64,000 nucleotides of DNA from Homarus americanus (lineage: Eukaryota > Arthropoda > Malacostraca > Decapoda > Nephropidae): assembly GCF_018991925.1 (NCBI RefSeq), contig NW_024724368.1:390373-454372 (forward strand), in the 5' to 3' direction. This document shows, piece after piece, positions 46,455 through 61,109 of the stretch. Under the pieces are notes generated by a model. It ran no database searches and had not been told where the DNA came from. It saw only the letters and a list, made by a program, of their open reading frames with translations. The translations under genes and the position numbers were made by a program. How positions within the stretch are numbered: the stretch's first letter is position 1; each line of letters begins with the position of its first letter.

Positions 46455-46830
46455 AAGGCCCTGTGACGAATGAGGCTGTGGTGATGCTCTGGGAATACTG
46501 TAGTGATGCTGTGGTGATGCTCTGGGAATGCTGTGGTGATGCTAAGGTGATGCTGTAATGGTGTAGTGATGCTGTAATGCCGTGGTGATGCTCTGATAAT
46601 GCTGTGGTGATGCTAAGGTGATGCTGTAATGGTGTGGTGATGCTGTAATGCCGTGATGATGCTCTGATAATGCTGTGGTGATGCTAAGGTGATGCTGTAA
46701 TGGTGTGGTGATGCTGTAATGCCGTGATGATGTTTCGATATCGTTGTGGTGATGTTGCAGTGATGTTGTGGTTTTACCGTGATGTTAATGGTGATTCTTC
46801 GCGATGGTGTTATGTTGTGGTGATATTCTG
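46455..46830. repeat. GTGATGCT minisatellite with ~76-bp higher-order unit
   Basis: GTGGTGATGCT words repeat, and a longer block (TAATGCCGTGATGATGCTCT...) recurs about every 75 bp between 46545 and 46740. It decays towards 46830. Confidence 0.9.
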
Positions 46831-46975
46831 ATTTATTTCTCTCGCAGGTCACTCGTATATTTTCTCTCTGTATGTGTTGTAAATTTGACTCAACCTCCTG
46901 ATAGAGAGAGTAAAGAAAAATGAGACTTAACTGAACAATGGAATAAAGGTGGAGATGAGTGACTGGGCTATAAAT

Positions 46976-47540
46976 ACAACACAACACACCACATCACAAC
47001 ACAACACAACACACCACACCACACCACACCACACCACGCCACACCACAACACAACACAACACAACACAACACACCGCAACACAACACAACACAACGCAAC
47101 ACAACACAACACACCACAACACAACACAACACAACACAACACACCACACCACAACACACCACAACACACCACACCACAACACATCACAACACAACACAAC
47201 ACACCACAACACAACACACCACACCACACCACACCACAACACACCACAACACATCACAACACAACACAACACAACACAACACAACACAACACAACACAAC
47301 ACATCACATCACAACACAACAGCCAACACGCCACACCACATCACAACACAACACACAACACATCACACCACAACACACACCACAACACAACACAACACAA
47401 CACAACACAACACAACACAACACACCACATCACACCACAACACAACACACAACACAACACAACACAACACACCACAACACAACACACCACAACACAACAC
47501 AACACACCACAACACAACACAACACATCACAACACAACAC
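46976..47540. repeat. (ACAAC)n / ACACC pentanucleotide repeat (~565 bp)
   Basis: ACAAC and ACACC pentamers with rare ATCAC and GC variants. Thr/His/Gln/Asn-rich and Cys/Val-rich frames are by-products. Confidence 0.97.
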
Positions 47541-48854
<1,314 letters not shown>

Positions 48855-49205
48855 AGGAAGGGAGAGGAGGAAGAGGGAGGAGGAAGGGGAGAGGAGGAAA
48901 GGTAAAAGGGGAGGAGAGGAAAGGAAAGAGGAAGGGAGATGATTGAGAGGGAAAGATGGGAAAGAAGGAAGGGTTAGGAGGGGAGGTGAGGGAGACAAGG
49001 AAGGGGGGAAATGGGGGGAGCGAAGTAGCGAGAAGAGAAAGGGAGGAGGTGAAGGAGAGGATAGAGATAACAAGAGATAGGAGAAAATGAAAGAAGGGGA
49101 GAGGAAGGGGAAGAAAGGGGAAGAAAGGGGAAAAACGGGAAGAGGAAGGGGAAGAAAGGGGAGAGGAAGGGGAAAAAAGGGGAAGAAAGGGGAAAATGAA
49201 AGGAC
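48855..49205. repeat. Purine-rich GGAAGAAAGGGG tract
   Basis: Irregular GGAAGA and GGGAGA words become a clear 10-12-bp tandem repeat (GGAAGAAAGG) from about 49095. Confidence 0.85.
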
Positions 49206-49449
49206 AGAACAGAGTGAATGATTAAGGATTATGCCATTATTTAAAGACTAATTAACCCTATCTTTTACCCCTGTACGTAATTAAAGGGGGAGAAGGGGGT
49301 AATTATCACCTGTCTATTCACCTGGAAAGATTACCACTTAATTACTGTCGATGGCAGGTAATAGGAAAATACTGTATTTGTTTTTCTTTCAAGTTTTTAA
49401 CCTAAATAGAATGACAAGAAATATTTACGGCTTATTTTACGTGAAGTAG
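49206..49449. other. AT-rich unique sequence
   Basis: Nothing recognised. Confidence 0.5.
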
Positions 49450-51145
49450 AAGATGATGATGATGGTAAAGAAGAAGAAGAAGAGCAATAATAACAAAAAT
49501 AACATCATCGTCATTATCATCATCATCATTATCATTATCATCATTATCAACGAAGAAGAAGAAGAAGAAGAAGAAGAGCAACAATAACAAAAATAACATC
49601 ATCGTCATTATCATCATCATTATCATTATCATCATTATCAACGAAGAAGAAGAAGAAGAAGAAGAAGAAGGAGAAGAAGAGCAACAATAACAAAAATAAC
49701 ATCATCGTCATTATCATCATCATCATTATCATTATCATCATTATCAACGAAGAAGAAGAAGAAGAAGAAGAAAAGAGTAATAATAACAAAAAATAACATC
49801 ATCGTCATTATCATCATCATCATTACCATTATCGCCATTATCAACGAAGAAGAAGAAGAAGAAGAAGAAGAAGAGCAACAATAACAAAAATAACATCATC
49901 GTCATTATCATCATCATCATTACCATTATCGTCATTATCAACGAAGAAGAAGAAGAAGAAGAAGAAGAAGAGCACAATAACAAAATAAATATCGTCAAGT
50001 CATTATCATCATCATCATTATCATTATCATCATTATCAACGAAGAAGAAGAAGAAGAAGAAGAAGAAGAAGAGCAATAATAATAAAAATAACATCATCGT
50101 CATTATCACATTACCATTATCAACGAAGAAGAAGAAGAAGAAGAAGAAGAGCAACAATAACAAAAATAACATCATCGTCATTATCATTATCATCAGCTAT
50201 CAACGAAGAAGAAGAAGAAGAAGAAGAAGAAGAGCAAATAATAACAAAAATAACATCATCGTCATTATCATCATCATCATTATCATCATTATCAACGAAG
50301 AAGAAGAAGAAGAAGGAAGAGCAACAATAACAAAAATAACATCATCGTCATTATCATCATCATCATTACCATTATCGTCATTATCAACGAAGAAGAAGAA
50401 GAAGAAGAAGAAGAAGAGCAATAATAACAAAAATAACATCATCGTCATTATCATCATCATCAGCTACTTACTATCGTCATTATCAACGCAGTAGAAGAAG
50501 AAGAAGAAGAAGAAGAAGAGCAATAATAACAAAAATAACATCATCGTCATTATCATCATCATCATTACCATTATCGTCATTATCAACGAAGAAGAAGAAG
50601 AAGAAGAAATAAAGTTGTTAAATAATAAAAATAACATCATCGTCATTAATATCATCATCATTATCATTATCATCATTATCAAATTTAAGAAGAAGAAGAA
50701 GAAGAAGAAGATAATAAATAAAAATAACATCATCATACTATTATCATCATTATCAACGAAGAAGAAGAAGAAGAAGAAGAAGAGCAACAATAACAAAAAT
50801 AACACATCATCGTCATTATCATTATCATCATTACTAAACGAAGAAGAAGAAGAAGAAGAAGAAGAAGAGCAAATACTAACAAAAATAACATCATCGTCAT
50901 TACATCATCATCACTATTATCATATCAAAGAAGAAGAAGAAGAAGAAGAGCAACAATAACAAAAATAACATCATCGTCATTATCATCATCATTATTATCA
51001 TTATCATCATTATCAACGAAGAAGAAGAAGAAGAAGAAGAAGAGCAACAATAACAAAAATAACATCATCGTCATTATCATCATCATCATTATCATTATCG
51101 TCATTATCAACGAAGAAGAAGAAGAAGAAGAAGAAAAGAAGAAGA
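49450..51145. repeat. ~92-bp minisatellite of nested trinucleotides (~18 copies)
   Basis: Each unit has a (GAA)n run, then GAGCAACAATAACAAAAATA, then ACATCATCGTCATTATCATC with ATC/ATT trimers, ending TTATCAACGAAGAAG. GAA and ATC run lengths differ between copies. Asp/Asn, Phe and Leu-rich frames on the minus strand are by-products. Confidence 0.97.
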
Positions 51146-51962
<817 letters not shown>

Positions 51963-52051
51963 GCGTGTATGGACTATTTAGGACTAATTTACACTGTTTG
52001 GTCACTTCAATATCTGCAGTGTACACAATGTAATTTGTTATCCGTATGGTG

Positions 52052-52130
52052 TAACAGGTTAGGTTACGTTACGTTAGGTTAGATTGGTGTTAGGTTAGGT
52101 TAGGTTAGGTTAGATTAGGGTTACTTTACG
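52052..52130. repeat. Degenerate TTAGG block
   Basis: GGTTAGGTTACGTTACGTTAGG-type words. Confidence 0.85.
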
Positions 52131-52399
52131 TTATGTTTAGATGTGAATTGGTTCAAGTTCAACGTATACAACAAAAGATTAAGAAACAGATTATAATACC
52201 GTCGTCTTGAAGAATGACGTAAAGGAGTCTCAGATATAGAAGAGTGACTTTGCTTTGAGACATTCACTTATAATTTGAGATGGGCGAGAATTCTGAGCAT
52301 TTCTTCCTCGCAGAGAATAAAATACTCGCTGAGAATTTGTTTTAAGTTACGTTACGTTAAGTTAATTTGTGAAATATTTTTAATCGTTTTATAAATTCT
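52131..52399. other. AT-rich unique sequence
   Basis: Nothing recognised. Confidence 0.5.
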
Positions 52400-52675
52400 C
52401 TGTCTCTTTATCTCATTTCCCTCTTTCTCTCCTCCTCCTCCTCTCTACCCCCCTACTTTCTCTTCTCCTATTCCCTCTCTTCTCTATCCCCCACTATCTC
52501 ACCTCCTCTTCTCTTCCCTCTATTCTCTCCCCCCACACTGTAACCCCTTTCCTCTTTTCCATCTCTTCTTCTCCCACTTCTCTCTTTTTCTCTCTTCTCC
52601 TCCCCCTTCCCTCTCTTCTCACTCCTTTCCTACCCCTCTCATCCCTCTTTTCTCTTACCCCCTCTCCTGTCTACA
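52400..52675. repeat. Irregular pyrimidine-rich tract
   Basis: CTCTTCTCC and CCCTCTCTTCTC words without a fixed period. Confidence 0.75.
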
Positions 52676-52689
52676 CTCTTACGGAGCAT

Positions 52690-52985
52690 ATTCCTTACCT
52701 AACCTAATGTGGCTCATCCTAAATAACCAAATCACACCTAACCAAACCTAAACCTAACCTAAACCTAACCTAAACCCAACTCAAACCCAACCCAACCTAA
52801 ACCTGCTAACCTAACCTAACCTAACCTAACCTAAACCTAACTCCAACCTAACCAAACCCAATCCCAACCTAACCAAACCTAACCTAACCTAACCTAACCT
52901 AAACCTAACTTAAACCTAACCTAAACCTAACCTAACCTAACCTAACCTAAACCTAACCTAAACCTAACCTAATCCAACTGAACCT
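52690..52985. repeat. CCTAA/CCTAAA telomere-type block
   Basis: CCTAACCTAAA alternates with CCTAA. The six-base variant CCTAAA is frequent. Confidence 0.93.
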
Positions 52986-54589
52986 CATTTATATCAGGAG
53001 TACTATGAGGAAGAGTATGAGGAAGAACTACATAAACATACCTCACACAGCAGGAGGGAGAGAATTGAGAATCTTCCGGGTTATATATAGTTCTCAATAG
53101 TTACCAAAGACAAGAGAGAATCAGAAGAGGTGATAAAGATGCTGCGTGGAAGGGGGAAAAGACGAATAACACAAGATTGCATGGTCGAGTCTGCAGGAGG
53201 AAAGTGATTTCTAAAAGGTCTTTGGAAGAGAAGTTTGTTCAGGTTGGGGTGACAAGTTAATTGACAAGAGAGGCAGTGTAAGGTGAGGGGTGAGGAGAAG
53301 GTTGTGAGAGGGGATTGGTTTTTTTTGGGGGGAGGGGAGGGGGGTTATACGTGAGAGATCTTGAAGACTTAGTGTGAAAGACTTGGGATGGATAGTTTTA
53401 TTACCTGAGGGTTTGAGAGACAAGAGTAAAATAATAATATCTCGTGTATATAGGAATTGAATTTGTTGTCAGTTATCATAGACCAGAAACAACGATCGTG
53501 TCAGGAGAGAAGTTCTTGATCTCTCTTTCCTTTGTTTACTGTGGAATATTTTAGAACGAGAGGAGAGGGAACCTTGTCTCCTGTTGCATTGATAGAATTG
53601 TGAAGTACAGAAAGAACGAGAGCTAAAGAATAACACACGTCATCTGTGGATTTAGGAAAGGAAATTATAATGTGGTTTAATATAATGAGGCTGAAGGCTG
53701 CAGGTAAAGATGTGTTTCACCAACCTGGTTATCTCAGGTGCACAGGATGGTGGGGGGGGGGGAGGCCATGTAAATTAATGATGGGCCGCTTGACACTAAA
53801 TTGTTTTGCTAGGTGTAGGGAGAAAGAGGGTGTGTTTTTGTGTTGTAGGAGAGTGAGGTATAGGCAGGGAGTAAGTGATATGTTGATAGTGTGTTGGAAG
53901 TGGGTATATAATATAACGTAAATGATTATTGACTTATACTTAACATCCATTTCATATATTAACATCTTCAACAAACATAATAATGACATGAAAATAAAGA
54001 GACATTTACGTAATGTTGAATGTCAGGACGATAACATTAGTGTCAGAAATAAAAAAATAAAATAAAATAGGTTCTAATAAGGCCCCTTGGGAACACCCGG
54101 ACAAGAGAAGCAGGCGTCTATGGTTTAACACGCAAGAGCCACGACGATCATGGAAACCTCAAACACACAATCCAACTAAGAATTTAAATAAGAAAAACAA
54201 AGGTTACCTCAGAAGACTTTCAGTATTATACCAGCTCCTCAAGCTAGGGAGTTAGAGGTATACATCTTGTGTAATGGTGGCAGCATCGACGTATCTGATT
54301 CTTTAAAAGTAACCTAAAAAAAAAACCAATAGACGAACAGAGGGGAAACGAGTGGGGATAAGGAAAAGAAGCTCAGATGATAACAATTGTAGATGTGGAG
54401 AGAAAATGTGTTGGCTGAGTAGGTGAGAAAAGAGAAGGGAAAGAGGAAGTGAAAATGGCAATAACCACAAGGAAACGAGAGGAGGAGGAGGAGGCAGTGG
54501 TCCGGCAAGAATGTGCATCAAGAAGAAACGACCAGAGAAGGGGAGAGTTGAGGAGGGTTGTGACCACTCATTGAAAGAATGTAAATGAG
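52986..54589. other. Mostly unique sequence, no supported gene
   Basis: T8G6 lies at about 53320. An open frame at 53646-53921 (MDLGKEIIMWF..., Cys-rich end) includes a donor-like GGGA|GTAAGT near 53889, but it crosses a G12 run and is not called. Near 54066-54095 a minus-strand PGVPKGPY resembles an RT motif but stands alone. Confidence 0.4.
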
Positions 54590-54710
54590 GGCTCAGGGAG
54601 GAGACGGAGGAGGAGGAGGAGGAGGAGGAAAAACAGGAGGGGGAACGGGAGGAGGAGGGAGGAGGAAAACAGGAGGGGGGAATGGGAGGAGGAGGAGGAA
54701 GAGGAGAACT
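54590..54710. repeat. (GGA)n / AACAGGAGGG purine tract
   Basis: GGAGGAGGAGGA runs broken by AAAACAGGAGGGGG. Confidence 0.85.
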
Positions 54711-54939
54711 GATCACTTACTTTAATGAGAATAAAATGACGTATTGCCATCAAATCAAAAATAAAAACCTAGAGAAGAGATAACAGAGAGGGAGATAATG
54801 ATAGATAAGAGACAGATAGGGAGGATTAAAGTAAGTAGATATGTCATTCAACCCTAATGAAGCCATTTTAGATACTGGAGAAACACTCATAGAAATAATT
54901 ATCTGAATGAAGGATAGAAAAACCGAAATATTTTTTACT

Positions 54940-55510
54940 GGTGTTGAGGAAGACGGAGGAGGAAGACGGAGGTGAGGGAAGACAGAGTGTTGAGGAAGAC
55001 AGGAGAGTGTTGAGGAAGACAAAGAGGTGTTGAGGAAGACGGAGGTGAGGGAAGACGGAGGTGAGGAAGACAGGAGAGCAAGTTGAGAAGACAGAGAGTG
55101 TTGAGGAAGACAGAGTGTTGAGGAAGACAGGGTGTTGGAGGAAGACGGAGGTGGAGGAAGACGGAGGTGAGGAAGACAGAGAGTGTTGCTGAGGAAGACA
55201 GGTGTTGAGGAAGACAGGGTGTTGAGGAAGACGGAGGTGAGGAAGACGGAGGTGAGGAAGACAGAGGAGTGTTGAGGAAGACAGAGGTTGAGGAAGACAG
55301 AGAGGTTGAGGAAGACAGGGTGTTGAGGAAGACAGAGGGTGAGGAAGACAGAGTGTTGAGGAAGACAGCCAGAGGTTGAGGAAGACAAAGGGGTGTGTTG
55401 AGGAAGACAGAGGTGGAGGAAGACAAGAGTATTAAGGAAGACAGAAAGAGTGTTGAGGAAGACAAAGAGTGTGTTGAGGAAGACAAAGAGTGTGTTGAGG
55501 AAGACAGGAG
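54940..55510. repeat. ~17-bp minisatellite (GTTGAGGAAGACAGAG)
   Basis: About 32 copies with GGAGGTGAGGAAGAC variants. Ser/Leu-rich minus-strand frames are by-products. Confidence 0.95.
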
Positions 55511-55639
55511 AGGGAATGATGGTTCAAACATTAAGGGTTGAATGTCACTCACTCATAGAGAAGTGATAATTACTGTAAAATGACCTGACTTGTAACAGTA
55601 CAGCACCAGGGACGAAGATCAACGGCTGGGATAATTGTT

Positions 55640-55935
55640 GGAGGAGTGAGGGAGAGAGGTGGGGGACGAGGGAGAGCGAGGGAGAGAGATGGGAGATGAG
55701 GGAGAGTGAGGGAGAGGTGGGTGGGACAGGAGAGTGAGGGGAGAGAGGTGTGGGGGGATGAGGGAGAGTGAGGGAGAGAGGGAGATGAGGGAGAGGTGGG
55801 GGATGAGGGAGAGTGAGGGAGGGAGATGGTGGTGTGAGGGAGGGAGATGGTGGTGTGTTGGGGAGAATGAGGGAGGGAGATGATGGTGTGAGGGAGGGAG
55901 ATGGTGGTGTGTTGGGGGATGAGGGAGAGTGTGTT
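55640..55935. repeat. Purine-rich minisatellite (GGGAGAGTGAGGGAGA)
   Basis: Copies of GAGGGAGAGTGAGGGAGAGA with GGTGGGGGAT or GATGGTGGTGTG inserts. Confidence 0.9.
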
Positions 55936-56059
55936 GATGAAGGCCAGGTAGTGAGAGTTGTGTGTCTGTGTGTCTCAGTATTAATGATAGAGGGATGGGT
56001 GTGGTAGGAAGCTATATTGCAGGTGGTGGCTAGGCAAGAGACAACGAGTGTGTTGTAAA

Positions 56060-56230
56060 ACCTAACCTAACCTAACCTGACCTAATCTACTCTAACCTAA
56101 TCTACTCTAACCTAACCTTTCTCTAACCCAACCTAACCTACCATACCCTACCCTACCCTAACCTACCCTACCCTACCCTAACCTAACCTAACCTACCCTA
56201 CCCTACCCTACCCTACCCTACCCTACCCTA
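56060..56230. repeat. CCTAA block grading into CCCTA
   Basis: CCTAA, then CTACTCTAACC variants, then CCCTA pentamers repeated to 56230. The unit changes from CCTAA to CCCTA within the same array. Confidence 0.95.
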
Positions 56231-57025
<795 letters not shown>

Positions 57026-57092
57026 TATTTTATGAAGAGTAATTATAACAAGTAATTTTTGTAATTTAAGAATGAACACTCGTGGGTATAAA

Positions 57093-57097
<5 letters not shown>

Positions 57098-57145
<48 letters not shown>
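57098..57145. repeat. (CT)n microsatellite
   Basis: About 24 CT dimers. Confidence 0.97.
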
Positions 57146-57149
<4 letters not shown>

Positions 57150-57379
57150 CTTTTTCGCCTCACTAAAGCTAATAATTACTGTAATCGAAATACAGTTCAT
57201 TCTGAAAGGTAATTTATGGTCGACGCCGCCTCTATGAATATAAATTTAATTAACAGTGACTGGAGTGAGAGTCATTAAGGAGGGTAATTAATATTGTATA
57301 AACACATTTAAGTTTGCCTTCACAATGAACTTCAAAGAACGTGGCATAATTGCCTTCTGGAACTTTTCTTCACTTTTGT

Positions 57380-57498
57380 TCAGTGTGAGAGAGAGAGACA
57401 AAGAGAGCGAGAGACAAAGAGGGAGAGAGGGAGAGAGACAAAGAAAAAGAGAGAGAAAAGGACACAAAGAGAAAGAGAGATAAAAAAGAGACTAAGAT

Positions 57499-57551
<53 letters not shown>

Positions 57552-57575
57552 GGGAGAGAGAGAGAGAGAGAGAGT
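57380..57575. repeat. (GA)n purine tract
   Basis: Irregular GAGAGACAAAGA words, then a long GA run with one GGAGGGGA interruption. Confidence 0.95.
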
Positions 57576-57689
57576 ACCTAGGTGCTGGAGTGGTATGCCT
57601 TCTCTCTCAATTTTCATGTCCAATTTCTGACCACCAGTTTTTTCGTATCTTCCCGTCCTTATTCAATTCCTTGTTCATGTTCCTTTGCT

Positions 57690-57950
57690 TAACCTAACCT
57701 GTTCCAACTTGTTCCAACCTAACCTAACTCATCTAACCTAACCCAATCCCAACTCATTCCCTCACCACCTAATCCCAACCCAACCTAATCCTAACCTAAC
57801 CTAACCTAACCCAACCTCACCTCACCTCACTCCTCACCACCTATCCCACACCTAATCCCATTCCACCTAACCTAACTCCAACCCACCCATCCAACCTGAA
57901 CTGGTCTTAATTTTAACCTAACCTAACCTAACCTAACCTAACCTAACTAT
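57690..57950. repeat. Degenerate CCTAA telomere-type block
   Basis: CCTAACC mixed with TTCCAACTTG, CCTCACCTCA and CCAATCC variants, ending with a clean CCTAA run at 57917-57946. Confidence 0.88.
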
Positions 57951-58017
57951 ACACAAACTGTACATACTGGATGATACTCAGTTAAACATACACAGAAACC
58001 TAGTTATAAACTGTTAT

Positions 58018-58172
<155 letters not shown>

Positions 58173-58722
58173 TCAGCTACACCCGTTTCCAGAGGCTTTT
58201 AATTTTACCATCTTTTATTTTGCTCTTTGTCCTCTGTCATCAGCTTATATATATATATAAAAACAAACTATTTTTTTTGTGAGGTGTAAGCTGTTGGCTG
58301 GTGGATATTGACGAGTATTACAGGACCTAAAAAAATGAAATTACAAAACTTCATCTCGCGAGGGTTGAGAAACAGAGGACAAAACTATTATTTTGCCTCA
58401 ACCACAAATAATAATATATAATGTGTTATAATGGCATTTAATATAACGTAATAAAATGTAATATAGTGTGATATGATATAATATTCTCGCTGAAACAGAA
58501 ATATTTATTCACTGTATTATGACGTAAAGTGTTTTTTTTTTATTTTATTTTTTTTATTCTTTGGTATAACGAATTTCTTTTGCATATCATTAAATAATTA
58601 ATGCTCTTTGATATCCCGCAAATAATAGAGTATTTTTATAATATTTTTTTATTTTTTTTATTTTTTTTTACGTACATAAAATAATTTCTCTTTGACTCAC
58701 GCTGAATCGCACTAATCTCACT

Positions 58723-58724
<2 letters not shown>
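58173..58724. other. AT-rich unique sequence
   Basis: No supported feature. Confidence 0.5.

Positions 58725-58756
<32 letters not shown>
58725..58756. repeat. (CA)n microsatellite
   Basis: About 15 CA dimers. Confidence 0.95.
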
Positions 58757-58757
<1 letters not shown>

Positions 58758-58934
58758 TGGTAGGTGACTCAAATGCTATAGACTGCATTAATGTGTTGAC
58801 GCTAGTTATAAATACACCTATGTTTTGACTTGCTATAACGCCTTAGATGTAAATCCCAATGCTAAAATGCATCTCTAAAATTTTGACACGTTAAAACGCA
58901 CGAAGGAAAAAATAAATAAAGATAGAGAGAAAGA

Positions 58935-58970
58935 GAAAAAAAGAAAGAAAGAAAGAAAGAAAAAAGAAAA

Positions 58971-59014
<44 letters not shown>

Positions 59015-59090
59015 AAAAACGAAAGGAAGAGACAATGAAAAAACGAAAAAAAAAACGAAAGAAAGATATAAAGAGAGAAAGGAAGATAAT
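58935..59090. repeat. (GAAA)n tract
   Basis: About 30 AAAG tetramers with AAAAAAC interruptions. Confidence 0.93.
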
Positions 59091-59267
59091 GAAACAGCCC
59101 CAAGATACTGCTTTCTTTATTCTTAACTAACGTACACCATCTTCAACATCTCCTGAGGCGATAAACTAAACTTAGCCCAAGGACGAGCGGCTCAATGCGT
59201 CTACACCATTATATTCATCATCTTTCTTGTTTATTGTTATTATTATATGGCGCCAACTCTAAGTGAA

Positions 59268-59268
59268 C

Positions 59269-59299
<31 letters not shown>

Positions 59300-59415
59300 T
59301 TATTGTTATTGTTATTATTATTGTTATTATTATTATTATTATTATTATTAGTAGTAGTAGTAGTAGTAGTGGTAGTAGTAGAAGTAGGAATAGTAGTAGT
59401 AATAGTAGTAGTAAT
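59268..59415. repeat. (GTT)n(ATT)n(AGT)n compound microsatellite
   Basis: GTT trimers grade into ATT and then AGT trimers, the same order as at 56890-57025. Confidence 0.95.
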
Positions 59416-59699
59416 TGTAGAATTATTATTGGTGTAATTTATAATTAAAATTACTCTCAATATTATCATCCTCTCAATGCTGTCAACCACAACACACGAT
59501 GCACGAGTAACACTGGTACACCATCACCCATCATCCGTCACAGTATACCCATGTGTGTGTGTGTGGATCAACATCATCCACATCATCCATTTACAGTCTA
59601 CACAACCACAAAAGTTTCTCCTCCACTCAGAATTATTCACTGAAATAAATAAATCCTCTTTCACGGCATAGAGGGAGAGGCTGGGTTTACAGGAGGAGA

Positions 59700-59800
59700 A
59701 GGTGGGGGGGAGAGGGAGGGAGAGGGAGGGGAGGGTGAGAGGAGAGAGAGAGAGAGAGACGGGAGGAGGGGAGGGTGAGAAGAAAGGCAAAAGATGGAGG

Positions 59801-59842
<42 letters not shown>

Positions 59843-60035
59843 GGAGGGAGGGAGGGAGAAGAAAGGCAAAAAGATGGAGGGAGGGAGAGAGAGAGAGAGA
59901 GACGGAGGAGTGGGAGGGTGAGAAGAAAGGCAAAAGATGGAGGGAGGGAGAGAGAGAGAGAGAGAGACGGAGGGAGGGAGGGTGAGAAGAAAGGCAAAAG
60001 ATGGAGGGAGGGAGAAAGAGGGAGGGAGAGATGGA
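59700..60035. repeat. Purine-rich ~65-75-bp minisatellite
   Basis: Four to five copies of a unit with AAGAAAGGCAAAAGATGGAG, a (GA)n run of variable length and GACGGAGGGAGGG. Confidence 0.92.
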
Positions 60036-60099
60036 TTCCTTTACAAGTAAGAAGAAAAAAAAATAAATCAGGAAAAGTTTTGTCTTTTGGTGTTGCTCC

Positions 60100-60100
60100 A

Positions 60101-60140
<40 letters not shown>

Positions 60141-60145
60141 GATCT
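60100..60145. repeat. (TATC)n microsatellite
   Basis: About ten ATCT tetramers. Confidence 0.95.
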
Positions 60146-60238
60146 ATCTGTCTTCACAGTCTTCAGAACCTCAACGAGTGGAACATCTAAACTGATACTA
60201 TTATTTTTTTTTCCTTCCTTCTCTCCTTTGTTCACCAG

Positions 60239-60388
60239 ATGATCGACTTTGATCTGATCTCCAATTCTGATCTGCTGCTCAGTCCTCTGCTCCTCCGTCG
60301 ATCACGCCCCCCACCAGCCCCTTCAGCCCCCCTGCCCCTCAGCTCCCCTCCCCAAGTGCTGTACTCTTCCTGTCCCGGCACAGATTAA
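60239..60388 (+). CDS. Terminal coding exon, unknown gene
   Basis: The segment follows an exceptionally clean acceptor: about 30 nt of pure pyrimidine (TTTTTTTTTCCTTCCTTCTC, then TCCTTTGTTCACCAG; AG at 60237-60238). The frame starting directly at 60239 is open for 49 codons and ends in TAA at 60386-60388; the other two frames stop within a few codons. The peptide starts MIDFDLISNSDLLLSP, continues through a Pro-rich part (RPPPAPSAPLPLSSPP) and ends QVLYSSCPGTD. GC content and CpG jump at the exon border and fall again after the stop. It is best read as the last coding exon of a plus-strand gene, with a disordered Pro/Ser-rich C-terminus. An AATAAA occurs about 500 bp downstream (near 60889). 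The family cannot be named. The Met is probably internal. Confidence 0.6.
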   Translation: MIDFDLISNSDLLLSPLLLRRSRPPPAPSAPLPLSSPPQVLYSSCPGTD

Positions 60389-60479
60389 AAGGAGAGTTAA
60401 GAGGAGGAAGAGGAAGAAGTTATCACTGACGTAAAGCAAAACTGAAGTTAAGGAATTGTGGTATGTGAAGCAGGTGGTT

Positions 60480-60555
60480 AGAGAGAGAGTGAGGGAGAGT
60501 GATGCTGGCAGATAGAGAGAGAAAGAGAGAGAGTGAGGGAGGGAGGGTGATGTTG

Positions 60556-60610
<55 letters not shown>

Positions 60611-60718
60611 GGATGCTGACAGAGAGAGAGAGAGAGAGAGAGAGTGTGTGATGCTGACAGAGAGAGAGAGAGAGAGTGTGTGTGTGTGTGATGCTGATAG
60701 ATAGAGAGAGAGATAGAT

Positions 60719-60760
<42 letters not shown>

Positions 60761-60761
60761 T

Positions 60762-60847
<86 letters not shown>

Positions 60848-60850
60848 GAG
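60480..60850. repeat. (GA)n-GATGCTGACA minisatellite, (GACA)n and (GATA)n
   Basis: GA runs of variable length separated by TGATGCTGACAG words, then GACA and GATA tetramers. If 60239-60388 is a last exon, this lies in its 3' UTR. Confidence 0.93.
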
Positions 60851-60985
60851 ATAGATTCCAACGTGTACATAGATTAATTATGTTCACAAAAAATAAAATA
60901 ATAATAATTATACCCAAAATAATTCCCACTTTGACTAGATGCTCAAAACTTATCTTTACCTGGCCAGCATCTCGTATAAACTCAC

Positions 60986-61062
60986 CTGAACACACAAGCA
61001 CACCGAGGCCTCACAATAGGTCGCCTCTATATAATTCAGTGTCCTCAACTCTTGTGCCATTT
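60986..61062 (-). CDS. Candidate coding exon (minus), alternative donors
   Basis: On the minus strand an ATG at 61060-61058 with G at -3 and +4 opens 25 codons to a perfect donor, GTTCAG|GTGAGT (GT at 60985-60984). The same frame stays open to a second donor, GGCCAG|GTAAAG, about 30 bp further on (near 60957). The peptide is MAQELRTLNYIEATYC followed by EASVCLCVQ, Cys-rich at its end. If an acceptor at CCTCACTAG is used, the exon would begin two bases before the ATG, in phase with the candidate exon at 63570-63670. No family is recognised. Confidence 0.33.
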
Positions 61063-61109
61063 CTAGTGAGGTTGGTCTTGACGTGTACAATATTGAGAGA
61101 AGTTAGCTT

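Noticed and set aside
53646..53921. 91-codon Cys-rich plus-strand frame
   Set aside because: It crosses a G12 run and has no convincing acceptor. The donor-like sites inside it conflict with each other.
54066..54095. Minus-strand PGVPKGPY, similar to the reverse-transcriptase GVPQGS motif
   Set aside because: No other RT motif is found nearby and the frame stops at once. Probably chance.
59702..60190. Arg/Glu-rich plus-strand frame
   Set aside because: Translation of a GA-rich minisatellite and a TATC run.
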